Assembly (NCBI RefSeq): GCF_000142805.1
Contig: NC_013083.1
Coordinates: 124,001-188,000 of the forward strand
Length of the DNA: 64,000 nt
DNA from: Lachancea thermotolerans CBS 6340
Taxonomy: Eukaryota; Ascomycota; Saccharomycetes; Saccharomycetales; Saccharomycetaceae
Reading direction: 5' to 3'
Part shown: piece after piece, positions 28,313 to 37,563 of the stretch
Layout: each line of letters begins with the position of its first letter
Numbering within the stretch: position 1 is the first letter of the stretch
Translations under genes and position numbers: made by a program
The notes under the pieces: model-generated
The model's input: only the letters and a program-made list of their open reading frames with translations
Database searches by the model: none
What the model was told of the DNA's origin: nothing

Positions 28313-30481
28313 TTATAAATTATCTAACTCAAAAGAGTCTCGAGACTCTTGCGTGGGAACACTTGTGTAGGGACCCTTTTTCTTTGCCCCATTTTCAGGA
28401 TTTGACAAGTCAGCGGCGTCTTGTTCCAAGTCCGCAGCCCAAGAGACAGTTTTCTTGCTTGCCTCAGATCTGTTAGTTGGATCAACGAGAATCGCACGAA
28501 GCCTAGGCCTGAAGCGGTCACGGAACGTGAAGTAGAGGCCTCCGATTATGGTACCAGATACCAACAGGCATATCATAGTGACTGCAAGATGAGAACCGCT
28601 ATTGTGGTCATCGTCCTCATCCTCGGCGCCATCATTATTTTTGCCTTCTGGTTTGTCACCGTCCTTGTCATCATCTTCTTCGTCCTTTTCGTTTTCGTCC
28701 TTGTCGTCATCATCTTCTTCGTCCTTTTCGTCACCGTCCTTTTCGTCACCGTCCTTTTCGTCGTCGTCCTTTTCGCCGTCGTCCTTTTCATCGCCGGCGT
28801 CCTTTTTGCCGTCTTCTGTATCGTCATTATCGTCCTCTTCGTTACCTTTCTCCCCTTCATCCTTGTCGCTCTCACCATTTTGTCCCTTTGAGGCGTTGAG
28901 CTGTTTACATTCTTCAGAAAGCTTATCTTTTCCCTCACAATCTAACTCAGTAGTATCATCGGTCTCGCTGGCGTCGCCGTCTTTACCTTTGTTAACATCA
29001 TCGGTGATGAGAGTGTCGCGGCCATCTATTTGAACGAGATCCACATCATTTAGGAAAAGGTCAACCACCCCCCGGCTAACAAGGGCATTGTCGAAAGGCA
29101 CCATGTGGGAAGCATTATAGACGCTCATGAAGGTCAAGTTCCTGTCGTACTTTACAAACCCCGCTGGAGTAATTTCGGAATTTTCTGGGGACCTGTAAAC
29201 CCAGTCATACAGTTGAACGTTTTCAGAGAAGCCAGTCTCGCCACCCCAAGACATTTGGCTGATTACGGCCTCGACGCCCATGTTGTTGCATATAATGTCT
29301 TGATCACCATTGAAAAGCATGACTTCCAAACCGGCTTCGAGCAGCCCCGGTAGAATCGCAGCAGAGGCCCTGGAATCTGGGTTTTTCAAGTAGTTGGAGA
29401 CCTTGTCATCGCATTCATGCCATTGAGAAACATGTTCTGGGTCCAGGTGCAAAGCCTCCAAAACACCTTCTGTTCCAAAGAACTTGCCTAGGTTAGGAAG
29501 GTCTTGAGGCCAGTTCATACCGCAGGATGGATAGGAGTCCTTGAGCCTCAGGTCGTACATGTTAATACACTGCTGGTCTGAAGGTACTTTTTTACCCTCG
29601 GAGTCCTTGATTTTTCTGGTAACCTCCAGGAGGTTGTTCAGTATGTTCTCACACTCCTTGAAGGAGAAGCGATCATTCTCTTTTGAATTAATCTTATTTT
29701 GACAGTTTTCCTGTTGTTTTAAGAGGTAACTGAAGCTGGGGTCATCCTGCGTAATCAATCCCTTCTCAACGGCGAACGGGATATAGTATAGGGACTGCTG
29801 GTTTGGGTCTATCCAGCCATTCCCGATCAAAAGCGCCTGGAGGTTAACTTGGACCTCGTCTTGGTCGAGAACTGCACGAGCAAAATATGGAATAAACTGG
29901 CCGGCGTAGCTTTCGCCAGCAAAGACAACCTGCTTACCGGCGTCATCGGGAAAAACCTGAAAGTAGTTGCGGAGGAACGCGACAAAGTGCTCCGACACGA
30001 CCTTCAAGTCGTTGTCATAGTCATTGTCTGAAGCAACGGTAGAAAAGCCAGTACCGGCTGGCTGGTCAACAAAAACGATATCGCCTCTGGTGTGCCAGCC
30101 GCCTCTGTTGAGGTAAGCTTTGCCGTCAGAGTCTATTCTGAGTGCCCCGCTCTCCATCAACGCGCCATCCATAGACGAACAGCCAGGACCGCCGTTCAGC
30201 CAGAAGATGAGTGTGTCGCGGGCAGGGCCGCTGGCGCTACCAGACTCATCGTGGAACTTCCAGAAGAAGTAGTTCTTGGTATGCTCATCATTGTTTTCAT
30301 CTAGAGGAATGTGACCGGCGTGCATCGTGGGGACTAAGGCGCGGTCTTCGGCTTGAGAAAGCCCAGGGATGAGGTCTGGCGAAACCGCGTATTCATCTGC
30401 AGCTTTGAGGGCACGCGCAGTCTGGAAACTCAGTAGCAGAGCAAACAGCAGAGCAAGCGGAACTGAGTAGTTTGAGTACAT
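28313..30481 (-). CDS. KEX1: Kex1 carboxypeptidase (Golgi, serine type)
   Basis: 722 residues (S. cerevisiae 729). Kex1 removes C-terminal Lys/Arg from killer toxin and alpha-factor precursors in the late Golgi. Seen: an N-terminal signal peptide (VPLALLFALLLSF), the substrate-binding LNGGPGCSSMDG, the catalytic Ser in GESYAG (about residue 191), the Asp in FNGDQDIICN, the His in NASHMVPFDNA, then a long Asp/Glu/Lys acidic lumenal stretch with KDGDEKDEED-like repeats, a transmembrane helix (LAVTMICLLVSGTIIGGLYF) and a cytosolic tail. An upstream in-frame ATG at 30550 would place 23 polar residues before the signal peptide, so 30481 was chosen. Neighbour of POX1 and ARO8, as in S. cerevisiae. 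Confidence 0.96.
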   Translation of the reverse strand: MYSNYSVPLALLFALLLSFQTARALKAADEYAVSPDLIPGLSQAEDRALVPTMHAGHIPLDENNDEHTKNYFFWKFHDESGSASGPARDTLIFWLNGGPGCSSMDGALMESGALRIDSDGKAYLNRGGWHTRGDIVFVDQPAGTGFSTVASDNDYDNDLKVVSEHFVAFLRNYFQVFPDDAGKQVVFAGESYAGQFIPYFARAVLDQDEVQVNLQALLIGNGWIDPNQQSLYYIPFAVEKGLITQDDPSFSYLLKQQENCQNKINSKENDRFSFKECENILNNLLEVTRKIKDSEGKKVPSDQQCINMYDLRLKDSYPSCGMNWPQDLPNLGKFFGTEGVLEALHLDPEHVSQWHECDDKVSNYLKNPDSRASAAILPGLLEAGLEVMLFNGDQDIICNNMGVEAVISQMSWGGETGFSENVQLYDWVYRSPENSEITPAGFVKYDRNLTFMSVYNASHMVPFDNALVSRGVVDLFLNDVDLVQIDGRDTLITDDVNKGKDGDASETDDTTELDCEGKDKLSEECKQLNASKGQNGESDKDEGEKGNEEDDNDDTEDGKKDAGDEKDDGEKDDDEKDGDEKDGDEKDEEDDDDKDENEKDEEDDDKDGDKPEGKNNDGAEDEDDDHNSGSHLAVTMICLLVSGTIIGGLYFTFRDRFRPRLRAILVDPTNRSEASKKTVSWAADLEQDAADLSNPENGAKKKGPYTSVPTQESRDSFELDNL

Positions 30482-30902
30482 AGCGAATGCGTCGAGCGCG
30501 GCAGCGTTGCAGATGTCTGTGGTTTGATTCCTGTACTTGAAGTGGGACATATGTTGTAACTGATAGATATTGATACTGTTGGAAAGCGTAATTGGCCTGC
30601 GTCAGAAGTGATGTTTTTCAAGCAAACAACAAAATGCACATCCGCCCGCACAAAGCATGCTGCAGTCGACCGCGTATAGCACAGCTACCGTGCAAGACTG
30701 CCGAGTTGCAAGGGTCTCACCTTACGCTTTTAAGCGTGTTTCACCCCCCCCTTGTCGCGTCGTAACTGGTGATTGTATAAAAATACGCTTGGACACGTGA
30801 TCTAAAAGGAATAAAGTTTCGGAGATCGATATTGTCGCTATGTACGATATTATGTTCCGATGATTGCCGTAATATAGTCACATGATGTTAGGCTTCGAAT
30901 TC

Positions 30903-30945
30903 CCGCCGCTTGCCGATACTCGCCGGCTAATGCCGCGCTTTACCG
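30903..30945 (+). promoter_or_regulatory. Five CCG triplets at exact 10-bp period, candidate Aro80 operator
   Basis: CCG occurs at 30903, 30913, 30923, 30933 and 30943, each separated by exactly 7 bases. The Aro80 operator of S. cerevisiae ARO9 and ARO10 is described as direct CCG repeats with 7-bp spacing (WRCCGWSATTTRCCG). The array ends about 270 bp before the ARO8 ATG. The spacing is read directly; binding by Aro80 is inferred. Confidence 0.65.
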
Positions 30946-31057
30946 AGCTCTTATCGGTCGCAGCGCACGAAGCGCCGCTTCCAACACCGCCAAAAGAATC
31001 GAACCTCGCTTTTTTTTACGATTCACGTTGAAACTCGTGCTCGAAGTAACATAATAA

Positions 31058-31066
31058 AAGAGTCAT
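31058..31066 (-). promoter_or_regulatory. Candidate Gcn4 site of ARO8
   Basis: The minus strand reads ATGACTCTT, the same nine bases as the well-studied Gcn4 site of S. cerevisiae HIS3. It is about 150 bp upstream of the ARO8 ATG. ARO8 is under general amino acid control in S. cerevisiae. Confidence 0.6.
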
Positions 31067-31218
31067 CATTGACTTACAAGCTGATCATAAAAGCTCACGA
31101 TTTTGGAGGAAGCACGGAGTACTCAATCGGAACAAGGTCTCATAACTTTGTCACCACCAAACTTTGAAGTCTTAACAGGACCATATAGGACACCTTAAGC
31201 CGTCTCAATCACTACATA

Positions 31219-32709
31219 ATGACCGTTGGAGAATCGCTAGACTTCTCGCACTTATACTCCGAGGAAACCAAGTCGCGTAAGTCCTCGCCACTGAAAACAT
31301 GCATTCATTTGTTCCAGGACCCTAATATCGTGTTCCTGGGTGGAGGACTACCCCTCAGCAAATACTTCCCCTGGGAAAATCTGCAGGCAGAATCGCCGCT
31401 GCCACCTTTCCCCAACGGAATTGGCGCGGCTCCCTCGGGCGACGCCAAGGACACCTGCGTCACCAGCATCCCCAAGGACGGGACTTCCAAGGCGGGCGAC
31501 ACCAACGATATCCCACTGTCGCGCGCACTACAGTACGGTTTCAGCATGGGCCAGCCTGAGTACTTGTCCTTTGTGAGGGAGCACACTCAACTCGTTCACA
31601 AAATGCAATACGAGGACTGGGACGTGCTCGCCACCATCGGTAACACGGGCTCATGGGAATCGACGCTGCGTATCTTCTGTAACAGAGGTGACACTATCCT
31701 TGCCGAAAAGTACACTTTTTCTTCCTCGGTCTATGCTGCCGAGGCTCAGGGTGTCAACGTCTTCCCTGTGCCACTAGATGCCGACGGATTAATTCCTGAG
31801 AGATTGGAGGCCATCCTCGACAACTGGAACCCAGAGACCCCTAAGCCTAAGCTTTTGTACACGATCCCCACAGGTCAGAACCCAACTGGGTCCTCTCTCA
31901 GCGACGACCGTAAGAAGGAAATTTACCGCATTGCGCAAAAGCACGACTTCATCATTATCGAAGATGAGCCTTACTACTTCTTGCAGATGGACGCTTACGA
32001 GAAGGACCCCTCCAAGAGAAAGGCGATCGAATTTGCATCCCACGATGAATTTGTTAACTCTTTGGCCAAATCTTTTATTTCCTTGGACACTGAGGGCCGT
32101 GTTATCAGAATGGACTCTTTCTCCAAGGTCTTAGGACCTGGTACCAGACTCGGCTGGCTTGTTGGTTCCAAGAGAATTTTGAGAGCTTACACTCAATTGC
32201 ACGAGATGACCATTCAAAACCCATCCGGGTTCAGTCAAGCCATAGTTTCAGGTACCTTGAACCGTTGGGGTCAGCACGGTTTCTTGGACTGGTTGATTGG
32301 TCTTCGCCAAGAGTACAATGAAAAGCGTGATGTCGCTATCGACGCCTTATACAAGTACGTGCCCAGCACCCCCGCGCTAACGGTCACTCCACCTATTGCT
32401 GGTATGTTCTTCACCGTTAATATCGACGCCTCTGCCCACCCAGAGTTCGCAACCAAGTACCAGTCTAAGCCTGAGTTGGTCGAACAAGCTATTTACGAAA
32501 AGGTCATCGCTTGTGGCGTGCTCGTTGTCCCAGGGATCTGGTTCAAGGCCGACGGTGAGACAACGCCAGCCCAACCTAAAGAGAGCAAGGCGGAGCCTAA
32601 CCCTAACGGTATTTTCTTCAGAGGCACCTACGCTGCCGTTCCTTTGGACAAACTCCAGGATGGTATCAAGCGCTTCGGTATTGCCTTGAAAGAGGAATTT
32701 GGTCTATGA
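31219..32709 (+). CDS. ARO8: Aromatic aminotransferase I
   Basis: 496 residues (S. cerevisiae Aro8 500). A PLP enzyme of fold type I that interconverts phenylalanine, tyrosine or tryptophan with their keto acids, and also acts in lysine synthesis as 2-aminoadipate aminotransferase. Seen: N-terminal [20 protein letters not shown] with GGGLP, the family block [15 protein letters not shown], the aspartate in EDEPYY, and the PLP lysine in [16 protein letters not shown] (K303). The adjacent promoter carries candidate Aro80 and Gcn4 sites. KEX1-ARO8 adjacency is as in S. cerevisiae (YGL203C/YGL202W); MCM6, the next gene there, is displaced here by two genes. Confidence 0.96.
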   Translation: MTVGESLDFSHLYSEETKSRKSSPLKTCIHLFQDPNIVFLGGGLPLSKYFPWENLQAESPLPPFPNGIGAAPSGDAKDTCVTSIPKDGTSKAGDTNDIPLSRALQYGFSMGQPEYLSFVREHTQLVHKMQYEDWDVLATIGNTGSWESTLRIFCNRGDTILAEKYTFSSSVYAAEAQGVNVFPVPLDADGLIPERLEAILDNWNPETPKPKLLYTIPTGQNPTGSSLSDDRKKEIYRIAQKHDFIIIEDEPYYFLQMDAYEKDPSKRKAIEFASHDEFVNSLAKSFISLDTEGRVIRMDSFSKVLGPGTRLGWLVGSKRILRAYTQLHEMTIQNPSGFSQAIVSGTLNRWGQHGFLDWLIGLRQEYNEKRDVAIDALYKYVPSTPALTVTPPIAGMFFTVNIDASAHPEFATKYQSKPELVEQAIYEKVIACGVLVVPGIWFKADGETTPAQPKESKAEPNPNGIFFRGTYAAVPLDKLQDGIKRFGIALKEEFGL

Positions 32710-32777
32710 AATTAAATAAATAGAAAAGACGGTTTCTGGCCGTTATTCAGTACAGTACATAACACCTAGGAGGATTG

Positions 32778-34406
32778 TTATTTCGGCGCCCGGTCGCTGT
32801 TCTCACTATTTCTTTCAACGTCAGCAATTTGCTCAACGCTAGGCTTTGGTAACGAAAATGTGTCAGCATGTTCCAAGTCGAAGTCCCCAACATTATTGAG
32901 GGCGCCCCGAGTGTCCAAGACCCGCTCGTCAATCAAGAGCTCCCCACCTTTGTTTTCTGGACCCAATACTGTCGTTATCAGTAACCCCGCAAACACACAG
33001 CCCATAAATATACACATGACCTTACCGTAGTCGTAGACCCCTTCTTTCCCATCAATGGGGAACCGCTCGCCGATAGTGGCTTCAATAGTCGATGATGCGC
33101 TGCTTATCATGTTACCCATTTGATATGCCACACCAGTGACAAAAGCGCGAAACTCAACAGGTGACAGCTCGGTCAAGTGAATTGGCACGACTCCCCAAGC
33201 ACCTTGTACAAAGAATTGCAGGAAGAAAACAGCTGGGTTCAGGCCTTTCGGATTGGATACGAAGCCCCAGGGGTATAGCAACGCACCACCGCCGATGCAA
33301 CATATGACGATGGCGCACCTGCGCCCGATGAAGGAGGACACATGTGCCACCAAGATACCTCCGACTAGCGCGCCGATGTTAGCCACCGAATTGGTAACTG
33401 TGGACGCGTCATCGGAGTAATTATATTGGTTCGTTAGCATCGTGGGGAACAAATCCTGAGACCCGTGGGAGGAGAAGTTGAACATGGCCATTAAAATCAC
33501 AAGGTATACTAGCGTCATCCAGTGCTGGATGAGCGCGACTTTCACATTCTGCCAGAACTGCGAAGAATTGGTCTTTTCCTGTTCCTGAGCGACCCTCTTG
33601 GACTCATTCATGCGCCTCGTGTAGACCTCAGACTCTGGCAACAGCAGCCTCCATACGATGAAAAGCGCAGGAGGACCCGCGCTGAACCAGAAGAACGACC
33701 TCCAGCCGTGGGGCGAGTTGTCGACTATTGCCCTCTTGAATATGACACCCAGCAGATAGCCCAGCGCGTAGCCTTCCTGGAATATGCCGGATAAGATGGA
33801 ACGCGACTCTTCGGGCGCATTTTCGAGCGCGGTAGCGCTTGCCACACCGAAAATGGACCCCATTACAATACCGAAAATAGCCCGGCAGCCCAAAAACGCG
33901 GGAAAAGTCTTGACAAAGCCAGTTCCGATTTGCACGACTATTATGAGAAACATGGAAATGCAGTACGGCAACTTTCTGCCATACCGGTCGCCCAGGTATC
34001 CAAAAATGACAGCGCCAATCACGCGCAGCAGCAGCACCAGCGTTATTGCATTCGACATGTCCTTGATCGATTTGTCGAGGTCCTTGGCGATCGCGGACAT
34101 GTTCAGCGACACCGCGAAGAAATCCAACGCGTCCCATGTCCAAGCCAGAAACCCGACTATGAAGAATTGCGTTTGCCGCGCGTTCATATGTCTCAGCGCG
34201 GGGAAAGGGTTTAGCGCGTACTTGCTCCTGGCCTCCCGCAGTTTTTGCCTTGTAGGAACGAGTGTCGTGAACCGCGTTCTCAAGTATTCTTGCACCTCTG
34301 CCCAAGTCACCTGGTGCTGTGCCCTGGGCTTGCGCTCTACGCAGCACTTACTGCCTTCCGTCTCCACAACTGAGTTAGACGAAGATGCGAAGCTATTTCT
34401 TGTCAT
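32778..34406 (-). CDS. JEN-family monocarboxylate/dicarboxylate proton symporter
   Basis: 542 residues, major facilitator superfamily with about 12 hydrophobic helices. The JEN signature Nxx(S/T)Hx(S/T)QDxxxT is present at residues 310-322 (NFSSHGSQDLFPT). MFS motif A GYLGDRYGRK lies at about 136-145. JEN proteins import lactate, pyruvate or dicarboxylates (succinate, malate) with protons. Whether this is a Jen1-type or Jen2-type carrier cannot be told from motifs alone. JEN1 of S. cerevisiae is elsewhere (YKL217W), so this gene is not in the syntenic place of any S. cerevisiae gene. It is convergent with ARO8. Cytosolic N-terminus and tail are hydrophilic, as in Jen1. Confidence 0.93.
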   Translation of the reverse strand: MTRNSFASSSNSVVETEGSKCCVERKPRAQHQVTWAEVQEYLRTRFTTLVPTRQKLREARSKYALNPFPALRHMNARQTQFFIVGFLAWTWDALDFFAVSLNMSAIAKDLDKSIKDMSNAITLVLLLRVIGAVIFGYLGDRYGRKLPYCISMFLIIVVQIGTGFVKTFPAFLGCRAIFGIVMGSIFGVASATALENAPEESRSILSGIFQEGYALGYLLGVIFKRAIVDNSPHGWRSFFWFSAGPPALFIVWRLLLPESEVYTRRMNESKRVAQEQEKTNSSQFWQNVKVALIQHWMTLVYLVILMAMFNFSSHGSQDLFPTMLTNQYNYSDDASTVTNSVANIGALVGGILVAHVSSFIGRRCAIVICCIGGGALLYPWGFVSNPKGLNPAVFFLQFFVQGAWGVVPIHLTELSPVEFRAFVTGVAYQMGNMISSASSTIEATIGERFPIDGKEGVYDYGKVMCIFMGCVFAGLLITTVLGPENKGGELLIDERVLDTRGALNNVGDFDLEHADTFSLPKPSVEQIADVERNSENSDRAPK

Positions 34407-34827
34407 GCCAAATCAATCCGATTTCTGATTTAATTGGAGAAAGAAGAACGCTCTATGGGCAAGAGCCGCCAAGCATCATGCTCCATTTATTTATACATCA
34501 ATGACCCGCTTTTCCCAGCGTCCGTCTCCACAAAATCAAGCGTGACCCCGCGCTTGTTGGGCTTGCGCCAAGCTGCATCTGTCCGAGTGCTGCAGCCGGT
34601 TCGAGACTTTGCTGCATGTTCTATCGGAGACTCGAAAGTAACCGAATGTCCGGTTTTTTCATGACTTGAGGAGCTGGAACAACGGGGATTTATATACTTC
34701 TGGACGGGAACCTTTTGATGATGTAATCTTAAGTCCGGCAGCTGTCACATGGTCAATTTGTTAATTGAGTATGTATCGAGTTCTATGGAGAATAAAGAAC
34801 AGTCAGGTGAAGCGAGCGTGTTTGGGA
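34407..34827. promoter_or_regulatory. Promoter of the JEN-family gene
   Basis: 421 bases between the JEN start and the GPH1 stop. It holds a CC-N6-CCG match at 34642-34652 (CCGAATGTCCG), the skeleton of a carbon-source-responsive element, and a CCCCGCG core near 34544 that resembles a Mig-site in reverse. Cat8 and Mig1 control JEN1 in S. cerevisiae. These short motifs are suggestive only. Confidence 0.35.
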
Positions 34828-37563
34828 CTACTCGGGCTTCACAGGCTCGGCGTTCCAGATAGTGTCAGCGTACTCTTCAATACATCTGTCGCTGCTGAAA
34901 AAACCAATGTTGGCAACGCTCAAGATGCTCTTCTTGAGCCACTCCTTCTTGTCCTTGTGATAAACCTGGTCTACGAGCTCCTGAGTTGAGATGTAGGCCT
35001 CGAAGTCATCGCTGACCAAGTAGTAGTCGCCGTGAGACTTGATGCTGTCGATCAGCGGCATAAATTCGGAGTGGTTCTGGGGCGAAAAGGCGCCGTTCTG
35101 CATGGCGTCCAGAACTTTGGCGAGGGACGCGGGGACGCCCTCGTTGTGGAACTGGTGCTTGTAGCGCAGCTCGTCGACGTTCTCGGCCAAGTTTCCAAAC
35201 AAGAAGATGTTGTCCTCGCCGATCTCGCGAGTTATCTCGACGTTGGCGCCGTCCACGGTGCCGATAATGAGACCGCCGTTCATGACGAACTTCATGTTGG
35301 ATGTACCGGAGGCCTCGGTTCCCGCGGTCGAGATGTGCTCGCTGAGGTCGCTGGCGGGCGTGATGATCTCGGCCTTGGAGACGTTATAGTCTGGGATAAA
35401 GTAAACCTTGAGCAGGTCCTGGATTTCCTTGTCGTTATTGACGACATCGGCCACGGAGTTGATCAGCTTGATGATGAGCTTCGCCATGTAGTATCCGGGA
35501 GCGCTCTTGCCTCCGAAAATCGAAACTTTCCGTGGGTACTTCTTTACGACCTCCTCGATAGACGCACCGGATTGCAGGAGCTCCTTCATGGTCAAGTATC
35601 GATGAATGACGCCAAAAATGTTCATCTGCTGGCGCTTGTACTCGTGAATGCGCTTGACCTGGATGTCGAACAGGGTATTCCGGATGTGGTCGCGCTCGAT
35701 AATGTCGACGCCGTTGTTGAGTTTCTTGATGAGGTCCGCCAGCCGCTGCTTGTTGAACTGCTTCACGTCGTTCCACTTTTTCTGGAACTTCTCATCCTCG
35801 GCATACTTGCTCAATTGTGTGAGTTTTGACATGTCAAGCAAGTAGTTGTCCTCAGGGTCGTTGATTGTTTCGCTAATAAGCTGCGCCAGTTTAGGGTTGG
35901 CCTGTTTTAACCATCTTCTTGGCGTAATACCGTTGGTGACGTTGGTGAACTTGTTGGAACCATAGATCTTCACAAAGTCTTTGAAGATGGTGGTCTTGAT
36001 CAGGTCAGAGTGCAGTTCAGCCACTCCGTTGACTTTGTGGGACCCGATAATAGCCAAGTAGGCCATACGAACTTGTCTCTCCTGCGAAGACTCCTCGATG
36101 ACAGAAACACGCGAGAGCAGGTCCATATCGTGTGGGAACTTCTTTTCCACATCCTGCAAGAAGAACCAGTTTATGTCATATATGATCTCCAGGTGCCTGG
36201 GCAACAAGCGACCAAGTAAACTGATAGGCCATTTTTCTAGGGCTTCTTGCATGACGGTATGGTTAGTGAACGCGAAAGTGCTGGTCACAATCTTCCAGGC
36301 CTCATGCCAGTCAAGCTTCTCGAGATCGACTAAAATGCGCTGCAGCTCAACAATTGCCAGCGTAGGGTGAGTGTCATTGATCTGGATGGCGATGGCGTCT
36401 GGGAATTCTGACCAAGCTCTCTTACCCTTCTTGAACCTTCTGACAATGTCGTGTAGCGATGCTGCACACCAGAAGTACTGCTGCTTCAAACGAAGTTCCT
36501 TTCCCTGTAAAAAGTTATCGTTTGGATACAAGACTGCAGTAATGGACTCCGCCCGTTGCTGCTCCTCGACAGAGTTCTTGTAGTCACCGTTGTTGAACTT
36601 CTTGAAGTCAAACTCCGTTGTTGGTTTGGCGCTCCAAAGTCTCAAGTTGTTAACAGTAGACGTTTTAAATCCAGGAATAGGCATGTCGTAGGGCACTGCT
36701 AGGACCCTTTCCCCTCCAATCCAGTCGGAAGGCTCCAAAGTTGACTTCTCGTTCTGGCCACGATCCACGTAGCCATAGAAGTTGATAGGGACCTGAATTT
36801 CAGCGCGCTCGATTTCCCAAGGATTGGTAAAGTTCAGCCAGTAGTCAGGGGTCTCGACTTGGTACCCGTTAATGATCTTCTGCGCAAAAATACCATACTG
36901 GTAGCGGAGGCCGTAGCCCCACGCGGGGTAGTTTCCAGTGGCCATGGAATCAACAAAACACGCGGCCAAACGCCCGAGACCACCGTTGCCTAGAGCGGCG
37001 TCAGGTTCCTCGTCAAGAATGTCCTCCAGTTTGAATCCCAATTCGTTCATTGCATTTTTGATCATCTCTCTAGAGGTGTTGCCCTTGGTAAGGGTCTCAT
37101 CCGTGTCACCTACGTCTCTTACGTCTGTGTCTGTGCGCATGTTGATCAACGCATTGTCCAAAGCTCTACCCATCAAAAACTCGAGTGACAAGTAGTACAC
37201 ACGCTTCGGGTCGCGCGCGGTCTGGCGCTGCTGCGTCTTGTTCCAGTCAATTACCAGATTATCGCGCACGGACTGCGACGTGGCTTGGTACGCAGCCAAG
37301 TCGTCGCAATTGTACAAAGACCGCGCCAACGTCCACTCAACATGCGAGATAAACCGTTCCTGGAACTCGTCAGCCGTGTTGAACTTCTGCACTTTGTGCT
37401 TGTTCCAGATTTCGCGCGATTGCGCTGGAATTGTTGTCTCAATGGCCTTGATTTCCTGCGGCAAGAACCCTGTCAGCCTCCTTGTCAGTCTAGGGACATG
37501 AGGGGCGTTAGGGTCCTCCGAAATAAGATCGTTACTCAAGCTAGGCCTCCTTCCGAATGACAT
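34828..37563 (-). CDS. GPH1: Glycogen phosphorylase
   Basis: 911 residues (S. cerevisiae 902). It releases glucose-1-phosphate from glycogen using PLP. Seen: N-terminal regulatory RRLTGFLPQE (its Thr is the phosphorylation site in yeast Gph1), the block DPKRVYYLSLEFLMGRAL, LGNGGLGRLAACFVDSMA, the catalytic region VKRIHEYKRQQMN, and the PLP lysine in EASGTSNMKFVMNGG (about K758). The first ATG is at 37563. In S. cerevisiae GPH1 (YPR160W) lies directly beside KRE6; here MCM6 and tRNA-Gly come between. The promoter has two stress-response elements. Confidence 0.97.
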   Translation of the reverse strand: MSFGRRPSLSNDLISEDPNAPHVPRLTRRLTGFLPQEIKAIETTIPAQSREIWNKHKVQKFNTADEFQERFISHVEWTLARSLYNCDDLAAYQATSQSVRDNLVIDWNKTQQRQTARDPKRVYYLSLEFLMGRALDNALINMRTDTDVRDVGDTDETLTKGNTSREMIKNAMNELGFKLEDILDEEPDAALGNGGLGRLAACFVDSMATGNYPAWGYGLRYQYGIFAQKIINGYQVETPDYWLNFTNPWEIERAEIQVPINFYGYVDRGQNEKSTLEPSDWIGGERVLAVPYDMPIPGFKTSTVNNLRLWSAKPTTEFDFKKFNNGDYKNSVEEQQRAESITAVLYPNDNFLQGKELRLKQQYFWCAASLHDIVRRFKKGKRAWSEFPDAIAIQINDTHPTLAIVELQRILVDLEKLDWHEAWKIVTSTFAFTNHTVMQEALEKWPISLLGRLLPRHLEIIYDINWFFLQDVEKKFPHDMDLLSRVSVIEESSQERQVRMAYLAIIGSHKVNGVAELHSDLIKTTIFKDFVKIYGSNKFTNVTNGITPRRWLKQANPKLAQLISETINDPEDNYLLDMSKLTQLSKYAEDEKFQKKWNDVKQFNKQRLADLIKKLNNGVDIIERDHIRNTLFDIQVKRIHEYKRQQMNIFGVIHRYLTMKELLQSGASIEEVVKKYPRKVSIFGGKSAPGYYMAKLIIKLINSVADVVNNDKEIQDLLKVYFIPDYNVSKAEIITPASDLSEHISTAGTEASGTSNMKFVMNGGLIIGTVDGANVEITREIGEDNIFLFGNLAENVDELRYKHQFHNEGVPASLAKVLDAMQNGAFSPQNHSEFMPLIDSIKSHGDYYLVSDDFEAYISTQELVDQVYHKDKKEWLKKSILSVANIGFFSSDRCIEEYADTIWNAEPVKPE

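Larger units (their letters stand above)
30482..31218. promoter_or_regulatory. Divergent promoter region KEX1 / ARO8
   Basis: 737 bases. It contains the five-fold CCG array at 30903-30945 and a HIS3-like Gcn4 site at 31058-31066, both listed separately, and a CACGTGATC box near 30794. No gene was recognised. Confidence 0.6.

Noticed and set aside
28421-28891. Hydrophobic 156-codon frame opposite KEX1
   Set aside because: The Val/Ile/Phe-rich product is the complement of the acidic Asp/Lys repeat of KEX1, so it is a composition effect.
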